Shown here: piece after piece, positions 48,208-58,700 of the stretch
Layout: each line of letters opens with the position of its first letter
Numbering within the stretch: the first letter of the stretch is position 1
From: Gallaecimonas xiamenensis 3-C-1
GTDB lineage: Bacteria; Pseudomonadota; Gammaproteobacteria; Enterobacterales; Gallaecimonadaceae
Length of the DNA: 64,000 nt
Direction: 5' to 3'
Assembly: GCF_000299915.1 (NCBI RefSeq)
Contig: NZ_AMRI01000025.1
Coordinates: 1-64,000, forward strand
The notes under the pieces: model-generated
Databases searched by the model: none
Seen by the model: only the letters and a program-made list of their open reading frames with translations
What the model was told of the DNA's origin: nothing
Made by a program: the position numbers and the translations under genes

Positions 48208-48933
48208 TTATTTAATGGCAACCAGGGACGCGAAGTTGTAGCACTGGTACCAGAGCTGGCTGTGGCTGAAACCTGCCTCCCCCAGGCGCTTAAGGTGGAT
48301 TTGGGGGCTGTCGGGGCGCATCACGTTCTCGATAGCGGTGCGCTTTTGGGCGATCTCCAGCTCCGAATAGCCGTTGTCCCTTTTGAAATCCCAGTGCAGC
48401 TCACAAAGCAGGTCATTGATGGCGTTGTCTTCAAACACCAGCTTTTCCGACAGCAGCAGCAGGCCGCCGGGGCGAAGGCCGTTGTAAATTTTGCCGATAA
48501 GGGCGTCCCGGTCTTCCGGGGGCAGGAACTGCAGGGTGAAGTTGAGCACCACCAAGGAGGCGTTTTCGATGGCGATATCGCGGATATCGGCTTCCTTGAG
48601 GCTGACCGCCACCTTGCCCTTGTAGGCCCCCAACTGGCGCTCGGCGCGGCTGATCATGGCCGCCGAGCTGTCCACGCCAATCAGTTCCACCCCTTCGATG
48701 TCGACGCTGCGCTTGATGGCAAGGCTAGCGGCGCCCAGGGAGCAACCCAGGTCGTAGATGCGGGTGCCGGATTTGGCAAAGCGGGGCGCCAGTTTGCCCA
48801 GGGTGTGCAAAATGGTGGTGTAGCCCGGTACCGAGCGGTTGATCATGTCGTTAAAGACATCGGCCACTTGCTCGTCGAAGGCGAAATCCTTCACGGCGCC
48901 GTGGGGTTGGGCGTAGATGCGATCCTGGGACAT
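48208..48933 (-). CDS. cmoA: Carboxy-S-adenosyl-L-methionine synthase
   Basis: Makes carboxy-SAM from SAM and prephenate for CmoB. The 241-residue protein shows [22 protein letters not shown] (quoted here as [19 protein letters not shown]), [45 protein letters not shown] and SEKLVFED. The start at [10 protein letters not shown] (48933) is preferred over an ATG four codons upstream. Confidence 0.96.
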   Translation of the reverse strand: MSQDRIYAQPHGAVKDFAFDEQVADVFNDMINRSVPGYTTILHTLGKLAPRFAKSGTRIYDLGCSLGAASLAIKRSVDIEGVELIGVDSSAAMISRAERQLGAYKGKVAVSLKEADIRDIAIENASLVVLNFTLQFLPPEDRDALIGKIYNGLRPGGLLLLSEKLVFEDNAINDLLCELHWDFKRDNGYSELEIAQKRTAIENVMRPDSPQIHLKRLGEAGFSHSQLWYQCYNFASLVAIK

Positions 48934-48997
48934 GGGCCACCTCATCAGAAAAACGGGCGCTATTTTGCCTCAGTTTACCTGCATGGGCGAGGGCCGC

Positions 48998-49834
48998 TTA
49001 GAACAGCGGCGCCTGGGCAAAGGGGGGCAGGGCCGGCAGGGTGTGGCGCTTGGCCACCTCGTCATAGAACCAGCGAGCCAGCAGCGGCGCCTGGTCGTTG
49101 TCGGCGCTGTGCACAAAAAAGTGGGGGCTAAGGCCCTGGTCCAGCCACTGGGCCACCTTGCTGACCCAGGGGGCCAAAAAGCCGTGGTTAAGGGCCGGCT
49201 CGGGCAGGCCGACAAAGCGCACCACCGGGCGCTGGCCTGTGGCAATGGCGTGCACCGGCACCCTGGGCTTTTTTTGCTGGGCGTCCACCAGCGCCGGGTT
49301 GCTGGCGGGCATTGAGAACACCGGCCGGCTGTCCATGATGATGCGGTCTATGCCCTTGTCCATCAGGTAGCGGTTAAGGGCCCGCTCTGCCTCGCCCTTT
49401 TGGAAAAAGGCGCTGTGGCGTACCTCAAGGGCCAGGGGCAAGCCCGGCGGCAGCTGCTCCACAAAGGCGGCCAGGGCCCCCAGCTGCGCCGGCCCAAAGC
49501 TTGCTGGCAGCTGCAGCAGGTAATGGCTGATTTGGCTATGCAAGGGGGCCAGGCGAGTCAGAAACTGGTCCAGTTCCTGTTCTGTTGCCACCAGGGCCTT
49601 GTGGTGGCTGATGCTTTGGGGGAACTTAAAGGTAAAGCGAAAGCCGGCCGGCACCGCCTCTTGCCAGCGTTTGACGCTGTCTTCAGAGGGCAAGGCATAG
49701 AAGCTGGTATTGCCTTCTATGGCATTGAACACCTTGGCGTAATGGGCCAGGTGTTGGCTTTGGGGCGTGCCCGGCGGATACAGCAGGTGTTTCCAGGCCG
49801 GGTGTGACCACATGGGGCATCCGAGGTATAACAT
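48998..49834 (-). CDS. yecE: DUF72 family protein YecE
   Basis: 278-residue TIM-barrel-like DUF72 protein of unknown biochemical function. It aligns with E. coli YecE from the first residues (MLYLGCPMWSHPAW) through NAIEGNTSFYALPS, RFTFKFPQSISH, LALEVRHSAFF and IIMDSRPVFS. An ATG three codons upstream lies in the promoter -10 and is rejected. The promoter at 49842-49869 predicts transcription starting at or one base before this ATG, so the message may be leaderless. E. coli also has yecE near aspS and cmoA. Confidence 0.9.
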   Translation of the reverse strand: MLYLGCPMWSHPAWKHLLYPPGTPQSQHLAHYAKVFNAIEGNTSFYALPSEDSVKRWQEAVPAGFRFTFKFPQSISHHKALVATEQELDQFLTRLAPLHSQISHYLLQLPASFGPAQLGALAAFVEQLPPGLPLALEVRHSAFFQKGEAERALNRYLMDKGIDRIIMDSRPVFSMPASNPALVDAQQKKPRVPVHAIATGQRPVVRFVGLPEPALNHGFLAPWVSKVAQWLDQGLSPHFFVHSADNDQAPLLARWFYDEVAKRHTLPALPPFAQAPLF

Positions 49835-49841
49835 GGGCGGC

Positions 49842-49869
49842 ATTATAGCCGCCGAATTGAATCCCCCAA
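49842..49869 (-). promoter_or_regulatory. yecE promoter
   Basis: On the minus strand, TTGGGG (49869-49864), a 16-bp spacer and a consensus TATAAT (49847-49842). Predicted start near 49835. It is interleaved with the aspS promoter: each -35 lies in the other's spacer. Confidence 0.6.
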
Positions 49870-49886
49870 GCCCTGCTCGCTATAAT
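49857..49886 (+). promoter_or_regulatory. aspS promoter
   Basis: TTGAAT (49857-49862), an 18-bp spacer and a consensus TATAAT (49881-49886). Predicted start near 49893, about 49 nt before the aspS ATG. Confidence 0.7.
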
Positions 49887-49941
49887 CGTCCGCCAATATG
49901 GCGTCATAGCCACACCAATTCGTCAAAGGACTCAAAGTTTC

Positions 49942-51711
49942 ATGCGCAGCATCTATTGTGGACAGATCCGCGAAGCCCACGTCGGCCACAGTGTTCAACT
50001 GGTTGGCTGGGTCAACCGTCGCCGTGACCTGGGTGGCGTTATCTTCGTCCAGCTTCGTGACCGCGAAGGCCTGGTTCAGGTGGTTTTCGACCCGGATCTG
50101 CAAGAGGTTTTCGACAAGGCCAACAGCCTGCGCGCCGAATTCTGCGTCCAGATTGAAGGTGTGGTGCGTGCCCGCCCCGAGTCCCAGGTGAATGCCGATA
50201 TGGCCACCGGTGCCGTGGAAGTGCTGGGCAAGCAGCTGACCATCATCAACAAGGCGCTGCCCCTGCCCATCGCCCTGGATGACCACCAGAAGAACAGCGA
50301 AGAGGCCCGCCTCAAGTACCGCTACCTGGACCTGCGCCGCCCGGAGATGACCGAGCGTCTGATCTTCCGTGCCAAGGTCACCGGTTTTGTGCGCCGCTAC
50401 CTCGAAGCCCAGGGCTTTTTGGACATCGAAACGCCGATCCTCACCAAGGCCACCCCGGAAGGGGCCCGCGACTACCTGGTGCCCAGCCGCACCCACAAGG
50501 GCAAATTCTTCGCCCTGCCGCAGTCGCCGCAGCTGTTTAAACAGCTGCTGATGGTGGCCGGCATGGACCGCTACTACCAGATAGTCAAATGCTTCCGCGA
50601 CGAAGACCTGCGTGCCGACCGCCAGCCGGAATTCACCCAGATCGATATCGAGACCTCCTTCCTGACCGCCCCCGAGGTGCGCGCCATCACCGAAGGCCTG
50701 GTCACCGAGCTGTTCGAGGAAATGCTGGGGGTCAAATTCGACGCCTTCCCCACCATGACCTACCTGGAAGCCATGACCCGTTTCGGCTCCGACAAGCCGG
50801 ATCTGCGTAACCCCCTGGAAATTGTCGACGTGGCCGACCTGCTGGCCCACGTGGAATTCAAGGTGTTCAACGGCCCGGCCAACGACCCCAAGGGCCGGGT
50901 AGCCGTGATCAAGGTCCCCGGTGGCGCCAGCCTGTCCCGCAAGCAGCTGGACGACTACCAGGCCTTCGCCGGTGTCTACGGTGCCAAGGGCCTGCCCTGG
51001 CTCAAGGTCAACGACCTGAGCAAAGGCGTTGAAGGCCTGCAGTCTCCCATTTTGAAATTCCTGGACGACCAGGCCATCCAGGGCCTGCTGGCCCGCCTTG
51101 AGGTGGCCGATGGCGACCTGCTGCTGTTCGGCAGCGATTCCTACAAGGTCTGTACCGATGCCCTGGGCGCCCTGCGCCTGAAGCTGGGTGAGGATCTGGG
51201 CTTTACCCGCACCGAAGAGTGGGCACCGCTGTGGGTGGTGGACTTCCCCATGTTCGAAGAAGACGAAGGCCGCCTCTACGCCCTGCATCACCCCTTTACC
51301 GCGCCCCTGAACGCCAGCCCAGAGCAGCTGACGGCAGACCCCCTGTCCACCATCTCCAACGCCTACGACATGGTCTTGAACGGTGTGGAACTGGGCGGCG
51401 GTTCAGTGCGTATCCACGACAACGCCATGCAACAGGCGGTGTTCAAGCTGCTGGGCATCTCCAGCGAAGAAGCCGAAGAGAAATTTGGCTTCCTGCTCGA
51501 AGCCCTGCAATACGGCGCCCCTGTTCACGCCGGCCTGGCCTTCGGCCTGGACCGCCTGGTGATGCTGATGACCGGCGCCAGCTCCATCCGCGACGTGATG
51601 GCCTTCCCCAAGACCACCACCGCCGCCTGCCCCTTGACCGAAGCCCCCAGCTTCGCCAACCCCCAGGCCCTGGAAGAGCTGTCTTTGGCCGTCAAAAAGA
51701 CCGACGCCTGA
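49942..51711 (+). CDS. aspS: Aspartyl-tRNA synthetase
   Basis: Charges tRNA-Asp. The 589-residue bacterial type has an N-terminal OB-fold anticodon domain ([20 protein letters not shown]), class II motif 1, motif 2 ([20 protein letters not shown]), a GAD insertion domain (about 290-420) and motif 3 ([16 protein letters not shown]). AAAGGA lies about 13 nt before the ATG. It is followed by a terminator, then ruvC; yebC, often found between them, is absent. Confidence 0.97.
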   Translation: MRSIYCGQIREAHVGHSVQLVGWVNRRRDLGGVIFVQLRDREGLVQVVFDPDLQEVFDKANSLRAEFCVQIEGVVRARPESQVNADMATGAVEVLGKQLTIINKALPLPIALDDHQKNSEEARLKYRYLDLRRPEMTERLIFRAKVTGFVRRYLEAQGFLDIETPILTKATPEGARDYLVPSRTHKGKFFALPQSPQLFKQLLMVAGMDRYYQIVKCFRDEDLRADRQPEFTQIDIETSFLTAPEVRAITEGLVTELFEEMLGVKFDAFPTMTYLEAMTRFGSDKPDLRNPLEIVDVADLLAHVEFKVFNGPANDPKGRVAVIKVPGGASLSRKQLDDYQAFAGVYGAKGLPWLKVNDLSKGVEGLQSPILKFLDDQAIQGLLARLEVADGDLLLFGSDSYKVCTDALGALRLKLGEDLGFTRTEEWAPLWVVDFPMFEEDEGRLYALHHPFTAPLNASPEQLTADPLSTISNAYDMVLNGVELGGGSVRIHDNAMQQAVFKLLGISSEEAEEKFGFLLEALQYGAPVHAGLAFGLDRLVMLMTGASSIRDVMAFPKTTTAACPLTEAPSFANPQALEELSLAVKKTDA

Positions 51712-51738
51712 GCATGGCTAAACCGAGCCCTGTGATGA

Positions 51739-51771
51739 CCCGGCCGCCCCTTTTTGGGCGGCCGGGCTTTT
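51739..51771 (+). terminator. Terminator after aspS
   Basis: A perfect 11-bp stem CCCGGCCGCCC/GGGCGGCCGGG (51739-51749 and 51756-51766) with a CTTTTT loop is followed by CTTTTC. Confidence 0.85.
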
Positions 51772-51790
51772 CTTGGGGGGAGCAAAACCC

Positions 51791-52318
51791 ATGAGCCGAA
51801 TCATCCTCGGTATCGACCCGGGCTCGCGGATCACCGGCTACGGCCTGGTGCGCCAGGTGGGGGTCAAGTTCGCCTACCTGGGCAGCGGCTGTATCCGGGT
51901 CAGCGGCGATGAGCTGCCCGGGCGCCTCAAGCAGGTGTTTGACGGCGTCTCGGAGATCATCCGCCAGTTCCAGCCCGACGAGCTGGCCATAGAACAGGTG
52001 TTTATGGCCCGCAACGCCGACTCGGCCCTCAAATTGGGCCAGGCCAGGGGCGTGGCCATTGTGGCCGGGGTTAACGCTGGCCTGCCCATCGCCGAATATT
52101 CGGCCCGCCAGGTCAAACAGGCGGTGGTGGGTACCGGCGCCGCCGACAAGGCCCAGGTGGCCCATATGGTCACCCATATGCTCAAGTTGCCCGGCACGCC
52201 CCAGGCCGATGCCGCCGACGCCCTGGCCGTTGCCCTGTGTCATGGACACACCAGTACCAGCCTGACTAAGATGGCCCTAGACAAGCACAAGCTGGTGCGT
52301 GGCCGCCTGCGAAAATAA
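51791..52318 (+). CDS. ruvC: Holliday junction resolvase RuvC
   Basis: Endonuclease that cuts Holliday junctions moved by RuvAB. The 175-residue protein has the acidic catalytic set: Asp in [14 protein letters not shown], Glu in [20 protein letters not shown], and two Asp in [18 protein letters not shown] at 51791 was chosen for homology; an in-frame ATG six codons upstream is less likely. ruvA starts 10 bp later. Confidence 0.96.
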   Translation: MSRIILGIDPGSRITGYGLVRQVGVKFAYLGSGCIRVSGDELPGRLKQVFDGVSEIIRQFQPDELAIEQVFMARNADSALKLGQARGVAIVAGVNAGLPIAEYSARQVKQAVVGTGAADKAQVAHMVTHMLKLPGTPQADAADALAVALCHGHTSTSLTKMALDKHKLVRGRLRK

Positions 52319-52327
52319 CGGAACCTT

Positions 52328-52939
52328 ATGATTGGAAGATTGACCGGACAGGTGGCTGCCAAGCAGCCGCCGGAGATCCTGATTGATGTGGCCGGTGTCG
52401 GCTACGAAGTGCAATGCTCCTTGCAGTCCTGTTTTGCCCTGGGTGAGATAGGGGCCAAGGCCAGCCTGCACACCCACCTTATCGTCCGTGAAGACGCCCA
52501 CCTGCTGTTCGGCTTTGTCACCAAGGAAGAGCGGGCCCTGTTTCGCCAGCTGATCAAAGCCAACGGTGTCGGCCCCAAGTTGGCCTTGGCCATTTTGTCG
52601 AACATGACAGTGGGGCAATTTGTGCAGGCCGTTCACCATAACGATATGTCTACCTTGGTGAAATTGCCCGGTGTCGGTAAGAAGACCGCCGAGCGGTTGT
52701 TGGTGGAGATGCGCGACAAGCTCAAGGATTTTGGCGCCGATCTGGCGGTGCCGGTGCTGGATATGGCACCTTTGACCGACTTCGAAGTGCCGGCCAGTTC
52801 CCCCAAGGACGACGCCCTGGCAGCCCTGTTGGCCCTTGGCTACAAGCCGGCCCAGGCCGAGTCGGTGATCAAGAAGGTGGCCAAGGAGGGTATGAACTCC
52901 GAGACCATCATCCGCGACGCCCTCAAGGCCATGCTCTGA
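52328..52939 (+). CDS. ruvA: Holliday junction branch migration protein RuvA
   Basis: Binds four-way junctions and recruits RuvB. The 203 residues comprise the N-terminal OB fold (MIGRLTGQVAAKQPPEILID), tandem helix-hairpin-helix motifs (GVGPKLALAIL, LPGVGKKTAERLLVEMRDKL) and a C-terminal UBA-like domain (ALAALLALGYKPAQAE). It lies between ruvC and ruvB. Confidence 0.97.
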   Translation: MIGRLTGQVAAKQPPEILIDVAGVGYEVQCSLQSCFALGEIGAKASLHTHLIVREDAHLLFGFVTKEERALFRQLIKANGVGPKLALAILSNMTVGQFVQAVHHNDMSTLVKLPGVGKKTAERLLVEMRDKLKDFGADLAVPVLDMAPLTDFEVPASSPKDDALAALLALGYKPAQAESVIKKVAKEGMNSETIIRDALKAML

Positions 52940-52947
52940 GGTAAGCC

Positions 52948-53952
52948 ATGATCGAAGCCGACCGCCTTATCAAACCCCAGGCCGACCGTGAAGACGATGT
53001 CATCGACCGCGCCATCCGCCCCAAGAGCCTGGCCGACTACCAGGGCCAGGACCATGTGCGGACCCAGATGGAGATCTTCATCCAGGCCGCCCGCGGCCGG
53101 GAAGAGGCGCTGGATCATCTGCTGATCTTCGGCCCCCCTGGCCTGGGTAAGACCACCCTGGCCAACATCGTCGCCAACGAGATGGGGGTGAACATCAAGA
53201 CCACCTCAGGGCCGGTGCTGGAAAAGGCCGGGGACCTGGCGGCCATGCTCACCAACCTCGAGCCCCACGATGTGCTCTTTATCGATGAAATTCATCGTCT
53301 GAGCCCGGTGGTGGAGGAGATCCTCTACCCGGCCATGGAAGACTACCAACTGGACATCATGATCGGCGAAGGGCCGGCGGCCCGCTCCATCAAGCTGGAC
53401 CTGCCGCCCTTTACCCTGATTGGCGCCACCACCCGCGCCGGTTCCCTGACTTCGCCCCTGCGTGACCGCTTCGGCATAGTGCAGCGCCTGGAGTTCTACA
53501 AGGTGGACGACCTGGCCACCATTGTCGCCCGCAGCGCCCAGTACCTGAACCTGGACCTGGACCAGAGCGGCGCCATGGAAGTGGCCAAGCGCAGCAGGGG
53601 CACCCCCCGTATCGCCAACAGGCTGCTGCGCCGGGTCAGGGACTTTGCCCAGGTCAAAGGTGACGGCACGGTTGACGCCGCCATGGCGGCAGCGGCCCTG
53701 GACATGCTGGATGTGGACAACGAAGGCTTCGACTATATGGACAAGAAGCTGTTGATGGCCATCATCGACAAGTTCCTGGGAGGCCCGGTAGGCCTGGACA
53801 ACCTGGCGGCAGCCATAGGCGAAGAGAAAGACACCATTGAAGACGTGCTGGAGCCTTTCCTCATCCAGCAGGGCTTTTTGCAACGTACCCCTAGAGGGCG
53901 CATTGCCACCGATCGGGCTTATCGCCACTTCGGATTAAGCCGCAGCGAGTAA
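52948..53952 (+). CDS. ruvB: Holliday junction branch migration helicase RuvB
   Basis: Hexameric AAA+ motor of branch migration. The 334-residue protein has Walker [13 protein letters not shown], Walker [10 protein letters not shown], sensor 1 GATTRAG, the arginine finger region SPLRDRFG, and a C-terminal winged helix ([20 protein letters not shown]). It is coupled to ruvA (8 bp). ybgC-tol, which often follows ruvB, is displaced about 8 kb by tamAB and the peptidase. Confidence 0.97.
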   Translation: MIEADRLIKPQADREDDVIDRAIRPKSLADYQGQDHVRTQMEIFIQAARGREEALDHLLIFGPPGLGKTTLANIVANEMGVNIKTTSGPVLEKAGDLAAMLTNLEPHDVLFIDEIHRLSPVVEEILYPAMEDYQLDIMIGEGPAARSIKLDLPPFTLIGATTRAGSLTSPLRDRFGIVQRLEFYKVDDLATIVARSAQYLNLDLDQSGAMEVAKRSRGTPRIANRLLRRVRDFAQVKGDGTVDAAMAAAALDMLDVDNEGFDYMDKKLLMAIIDKFLGGPVGLDNLAAAIGEEKDTIEDVLEPFLIQQGFLQRTPRGRIATDRAYRHFGLSRSE

Positions 53953-53975
53953 GGGCCAAAGCGCCAAGGAGTAAA

Positions 53976-55724
53976 GTGAGCCTGTTCAAGCCGTTACGGC
54001 GAAGGGGACGGGGTTTCTGGCTGGGCTGCCTGTTGCTGGCCCAAGCCATGCCCCTTTGGGCAGCGCCCGCCCTGAAATACGATCTCAAAGGCCTGGACGG
54101 CGCCTTGGAGGACAACGTCGAGATCTACCTGGCGCAGCTGCCTTCCGTGCCTCTGGACGGAGCAGGGCGCTACCAGGACGAGATTGAGACGGCGGTTCGC
54201 GAGGCACTGCAGGCCCTGGGATACTACCAGCCCGAGATCCGCCTTGGGCAGGTATCTGACGGCCAGCTTCCCATCACCATCGATGCCGGTGAGCCGGTTC
54301 GCTATCGCGATGTTTCCTATCAGATAGAAGGCGACGCAAAAGACGACGAACTGTTCCAGGCGTTGCTGGAAAACCTGCCGGTGAAAAAAGGCGAAGTACT
54401 GCGCCATGACCAGTACGAGTCCAGCAAGAGCCGGCTGCTGAGCCTGGCCCTGCAAAGGGGTTACTTTGACGCCCAGCTGACCCTGGCCCGGGTCGAGGTG
54501 CGCCCGGAGCAGCAGGCGGCCGATGTGATAGTGCACTTTGCCAGTGGCCCCCGCTACCGGTACGGCCCCTTGAGCATCGACAGCGACCGGGAGCTGGACG
54601 GCCTGCTCGATCCCTTGCTGACCCTGGAGGAAGGGGACTTCTACCAGGCTTCGGCCGTGTCTGAACTCAATCGCAGCCTTTCTTCCACCAAGTACTTCAG
54701 GACAGTGGAAGTGATACCCCTGGTGGATAAGGCCGACGATGAGCATCGTATTCCCCTGACCCTGCGCCTGCGGGCCAAGGCCGACAACCAGGTGGAACTG
54801 GGTATTGGGGCTTCGTCTGATGAGGGCCCTAGGGGATCGGTGTCCTGGACTAAGCCCTTTCTCAACAAGTACGGCCACAGCCTGACCACCGAGCTGAAAG
54901 TCTCGGCGCCACGCCAGGAGGCCACCTTCGAATACCGTATGCCCCGTGGCGACCCCATCAACGAGTTCTACAGCCTGCAAGGGGGTTACCAGTACCTCAA
55001 CCAGGAAGACACCGAGAGCCAGCAGTTGACCTTTGCCCTGCACCGCTGGGACAAACGCACCAACGATTGGAGCCGGGATCTGTTTATCCGCACCCTCTAC
55101 GAGTCCTACACCCAGGCCGACCAGGACGACGATGTCTTCCTGCTGATCCCCGGGGTGTCTTTTAACCGCACCCGGGTCAGGGGCGGCCTGGAAACCACCT
55201 GGGGCGACAGCCAGCAGATCACCTTGGAGTTGTCCGAGCCGGGCTGGGGCTCGGACAGCCGCTTTGTGCGGCTCTGGGGGCGCAGCAAGTGGCTGCGCAG
55301 CCTGGGTGAGAATGGCCGCATCATAGCCCGGGCCGAGCAGGGGGCCGTCTGGGTCAACAATGTGGACCAGTTGCCTCCTTCCCTGCGTTTTTTCACCGGT
55401 GGTGACCAGACGGTGCGCGGTTTTGCCTACCGCACCATAGCGCCCCGTAACGAGGACGGCGATCTGGTGGGGGGCAAGTACAGCACCGCCCTTAGCCTCG
55501 AGTACGATCACCGTGTCGCCGACAAATGGCGCCTGGCCGGCTTTGTGGACGGTGGTACCGCCACCAACAGCTACGCCAGTGGCTTGGCGGATTGGAAAGT
55601 CAGCACCGGCTTTGGGGTACGTTGGATGACCCCCATAGGTCCCATTCGCCTGGATCTGGCCTTTGGGGTCAGTGAAACCCACGTGCCTTGGCGGCTGCAC
55701 TTCACCATGGGGCCTGAACTCTGA
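53976..55724 (+). CDS. tamA: Translocation and assembly module outer-membrane protein TamA
   Basis: Omp85-family outer-membrane barrel that works with TamB in envelope transport. The 582-residue precursor has a signal peptide (about 1-30, ending WAA), three POTRA domains (about 35-265) and a C-terminal 16-strand barrel with the loop 6 motif QTVRGFAYR. The last strand ends LHFTMGPEL. The start is GTG 53976 with AAGGAG upstream, 23 bp after ruvB. The stop overlaps the tamB ATG by one base. Confidence 0.93.
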   Translation: MSLFKPLRRRGRGFWLGCLLLAQAMPLWAAPALKYDLKGLDGALEDNVEIYLAQLPSVPLDGAGRYQDEIETAVREALQALGYYQPEIRLGQVSDGQLPITIDAGEPVRYRDVSYQIEGDAKDDELFQALLENLPVKKGEVLRHDQYESSKSRLLSLALQRGYFDAQLTLARVEVRPEQQAADVIVHFASGPRYRYGPLSIDSDRELDGLLDPLLTLEEGDFYQASAVSELNRSLSSTKYFRTVEVIPLVDKADDEHRIPLTLRLRAKADNQVELGIGASSDEGPRGSVSWTKPFLNKYGHSLTTELKVSAPRQEATFEYRMPRGDPINEFYSLQGGYQYLNQEDTESQQLTFALHRWDKRTNDWSRDLFIRTLYESYTQADQDDDVFLLIPGVSFNRTRVRGGLETTWGDSQQITLELSEPGWGSDSRFVRLWGRSKWLRSLGENGRIIARAEQGAVWVNNVDQLPPSLRFFTGGDQTVRGFAYRTIAPRNEDGDLVGGKYSTALSLEYDHRVADKWRLAGFVDGGTATNSYASGLADWKVSTGFGVRWMTPIGPIRLDLAFGVSETHVPWRLHFTMGPEL

Positions 55725-58700
55725 TGCGTTGGTTGAAATGGGCCGCCTGGGCCTTCCTTATCCTGTTGGCGCTGCTGGTATTGCTGCCGGCTAGCATCTT
55801 GTTGACCGATACCGGCAACCGTTGGGTCTGGGCCCTGGCCAAAGATCAGGTGCCGGGGCTGGCTGGTGAGCTGGTGGACGGTAACCTCAGCCGGGGCTGG
55901 CATTTCAAGAATTTGGCCTTCCAAGGAGAGGGCCTGTCCTTGCGCCTGGATGAGATCAGCCTGGCCTGGGCCCCTTCGGCCTTGCTGGACGACAAGCTCC
56001 ATATCCAGGCCATTGACGCCAAGGGCCTGGTGGTCGAGGTGGCGCCAAGCGAGGATGCCCCTTCAGAGGCGCCGGCAGCGGCCAGCAGCCAGCCGCTGGT
56101 TTTACCCTTGATGCTGGTATTGGACGAGTTGAGCCTGGACGGAGCCAAGGTGGCGCTGCCCGGCCTGGCCCTGGCCCTTGAGCGGTTGGGACTCTCGGCC
56201 CAGTGGGACGCCAATGGCCTGAGCCTCAATGGCCCGAACGTGAAGGGCCTGGCCCTGACCCTGCCCGCCGCAGCGGCCGAGCCCGCTGCGGCGCCCAGCC
56301 CGGCCCCGTCCCAACCCCTGGTGCTGCCCGATGTGGCCCTGCCCATGCCCATCAAGGTTAAAGGCATGGTGCTCACCGATAGCCGTTTTGAGCAAGGTGA
56401 ACTGCAAGAGCTGCTGCCCTTGCTGAGCCTGAGCGCCGATGCCAGGGGCAGTCAGGTGGCCATTGCCCGGCTGGCCCTTCGCCACGGCTATGGGGAGCTT
56501 AGCCTCAGTGGCCAGGCACAGCTGAGTGGCGACTGGCCTCTTGGCCTGCGTTTGGATGCCAGCCTCGGCAGTGCCTTGCTCGATGGCCAGCTTGACGGCG
56601 AAACCCTGGGGTTAGACCTTGGCGGTTCCCTTAAGACCCTGAACCTGGTGCTTAACGCCAAAGGCCCCCTGGCCTTTGACCTTAAAGGCAGCCTCAAGCC
56701 CTTGGCTGAGGAGCTGCCCTTTAACCTGGCCCTTAACTGGCAAGACAGCGGCTGGCCCCTTGTTGAACCTCAATACCACCTCAAGGCCGGCAGCCTTAGC
56801 GCCGAGGGCAGCCTGCAAGACTACAGGTTGCAGTTGGACACCGCCGCCAGTGGCCCTTCACTGCCCCTGACCACCCTGGCCATGGCCGGGCAGGGGGATC
56901 TGAAAAGCCTGGAGCTGAAGACGCTGACCTTGAAGCCCCCTTCAGGTGAGCTGGCCGTCTCGGGGCGTCTTTCCTGGCAAGAGGGGGTGGACTGGCAGGG
57001 ACAGTTGGCCCTCACCGACGTGGATCCCGGCCTTTGGGTCGATAGCCTGGCCGGCAATGTCAGTGGCACCTTGCAGAGCCGTTTTCACCTGCAAGGGCAG
57101 CAGTGGCAGCTGTGGGCCCAGCCAGCCTTGAGTGGCACCCTGGCCGGTTTTCCCCTGGCCCTGGCCGGCAAGGTGCAGCTGGACCAGGCCCTGGCCGGCC
57201 AGCTTGAACTGGTATTGGATAACGGCCCCAACCGTCTTGACGCCAAAGGCGCCCTTGGGGAGCAGCTGGCCCTGGCCGGTAAGGTGCAGGTGACCGACCT
57301 GGGGCTTTACCACAAGGCCCTCAGAGGGGGCCTTAACGGGGATTGGCAATTGGCCGGCCCCAAGGCGGCGCCCGAACTCAAGCTGTCTTTGGCCGCCCAG
57401 CAGCTTGGCTATGACGACCTGGACGCTAAAGACCTCAACCTCAAGGCCGAGGCCAAGTTGGGGCCAAAGCCCCAAGGGCAGTTGAACCTGGCCCTGGCCA
57501 GCCTGACCCAAGGTGCGGCCTTAGCCCTTAACGACATTCACCTGGATGCCGGCGGCAGCGAGGCCGACCACCAGCTCAAGCTGCGTTTTGCCGGTGAGCC
57601 GGTGGCCGGTGCCTTGACCCTCAAGGGACAATTGGCCGGCAGCGACTGGCAGGGGCAACTGGCCGACGCCGAGTTTGACACCCCACTCAACCAATGGCGC
57701 CTTGACCAACCCGTGGCCTTGGCCTGGCAGCAGGGCCAAGGGCGCCTCAGCGCCCATTGCTGGCGGTCTGGTGATGCAGCCCTGTGCCTGGATGCGGCCA
57801 AAGCTTCGGCCAAGGCCGGTCAGGGCGGGCTGCGTATCCAAGGCTTGGAGTTGGCGCGGCTGCAACCCTGGTTACCTGAGCAGTTCAAATGGGACGCCGC
57901 CCTGTCGGGCCAGGCGACATTCGCCTGGCAAGGCGGGCAACCCCACTTTAATGCCCATCTGGCCACCAGCCCAGGCACCCTCAGCGCCGGGCCCAACCAG
58001 GCCAGCTATCAATCCTTGAGCCTGGATGCGAACATGAAAGATGCCCTGCTGACCGCCCGCCTGGCTTTTGATTCCCAACAGTTGGGCCAACTGGCGCTGG
58101 ACGCCAGGGTCGAAGACCCCCAACAGCAGCGCCGCCTGGCAGGGGACTTGCGTCTTAAGGGCCTCAAGCTCGACTGGTTGGCGCCGCTGCTGCCCGAGGT
58201 CCATAGCCTCAGTGGCGAGGTAAACGGGGAAGGCCAATTGGCAGGCTCCCTCAACCAGCCGCTCTTTTTCGGCCACCTGGCCTTGGCAGAGGGCGCAGTG
58301 CGCACCGAGTCCGATATGGTTACCGTGACCGAGCTCAGCACCCGCCTGGATGTGCAGGGGGCCAAGGCGGCCCTGTCTGGTAGTGCCAAGCTGGGGGCGG
58401 GGCAGTTGACCTTGTCTGGGAACATGGACTGGTCGGCCTTGCCGATCCGTGGCCAGGTACAAATCAAGGGCGACCAATTGGAAGCGGGCTACCCCGGCTA
58501 TGGCAAGGTCAGGGTTAGCCCGGATCTGCACCTGGATCTGGGTGAAGCGACCCGCCTGGAAGGGGAGATCGCCATTCCCTGGGCCCGTATCGAAGTCAAG
58601 GAGCTGCCGGCCAGCGCCGTCAGCCTGTCCAAGGACGTGGTGGTGATCACCAAGGACCCTGAACTCGAAGAAGTGCCGGTCAGTGCGCCCTTTGCCATGA

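Noticed and set aside
53994-55700. 568-codon minus-strand frame opposite tamA, and a similar one opposite tamB (57872-59575)
   Set aside because: Both mirror well-supported genes and carry no motifs; the second also runs into the intergenic terminator.
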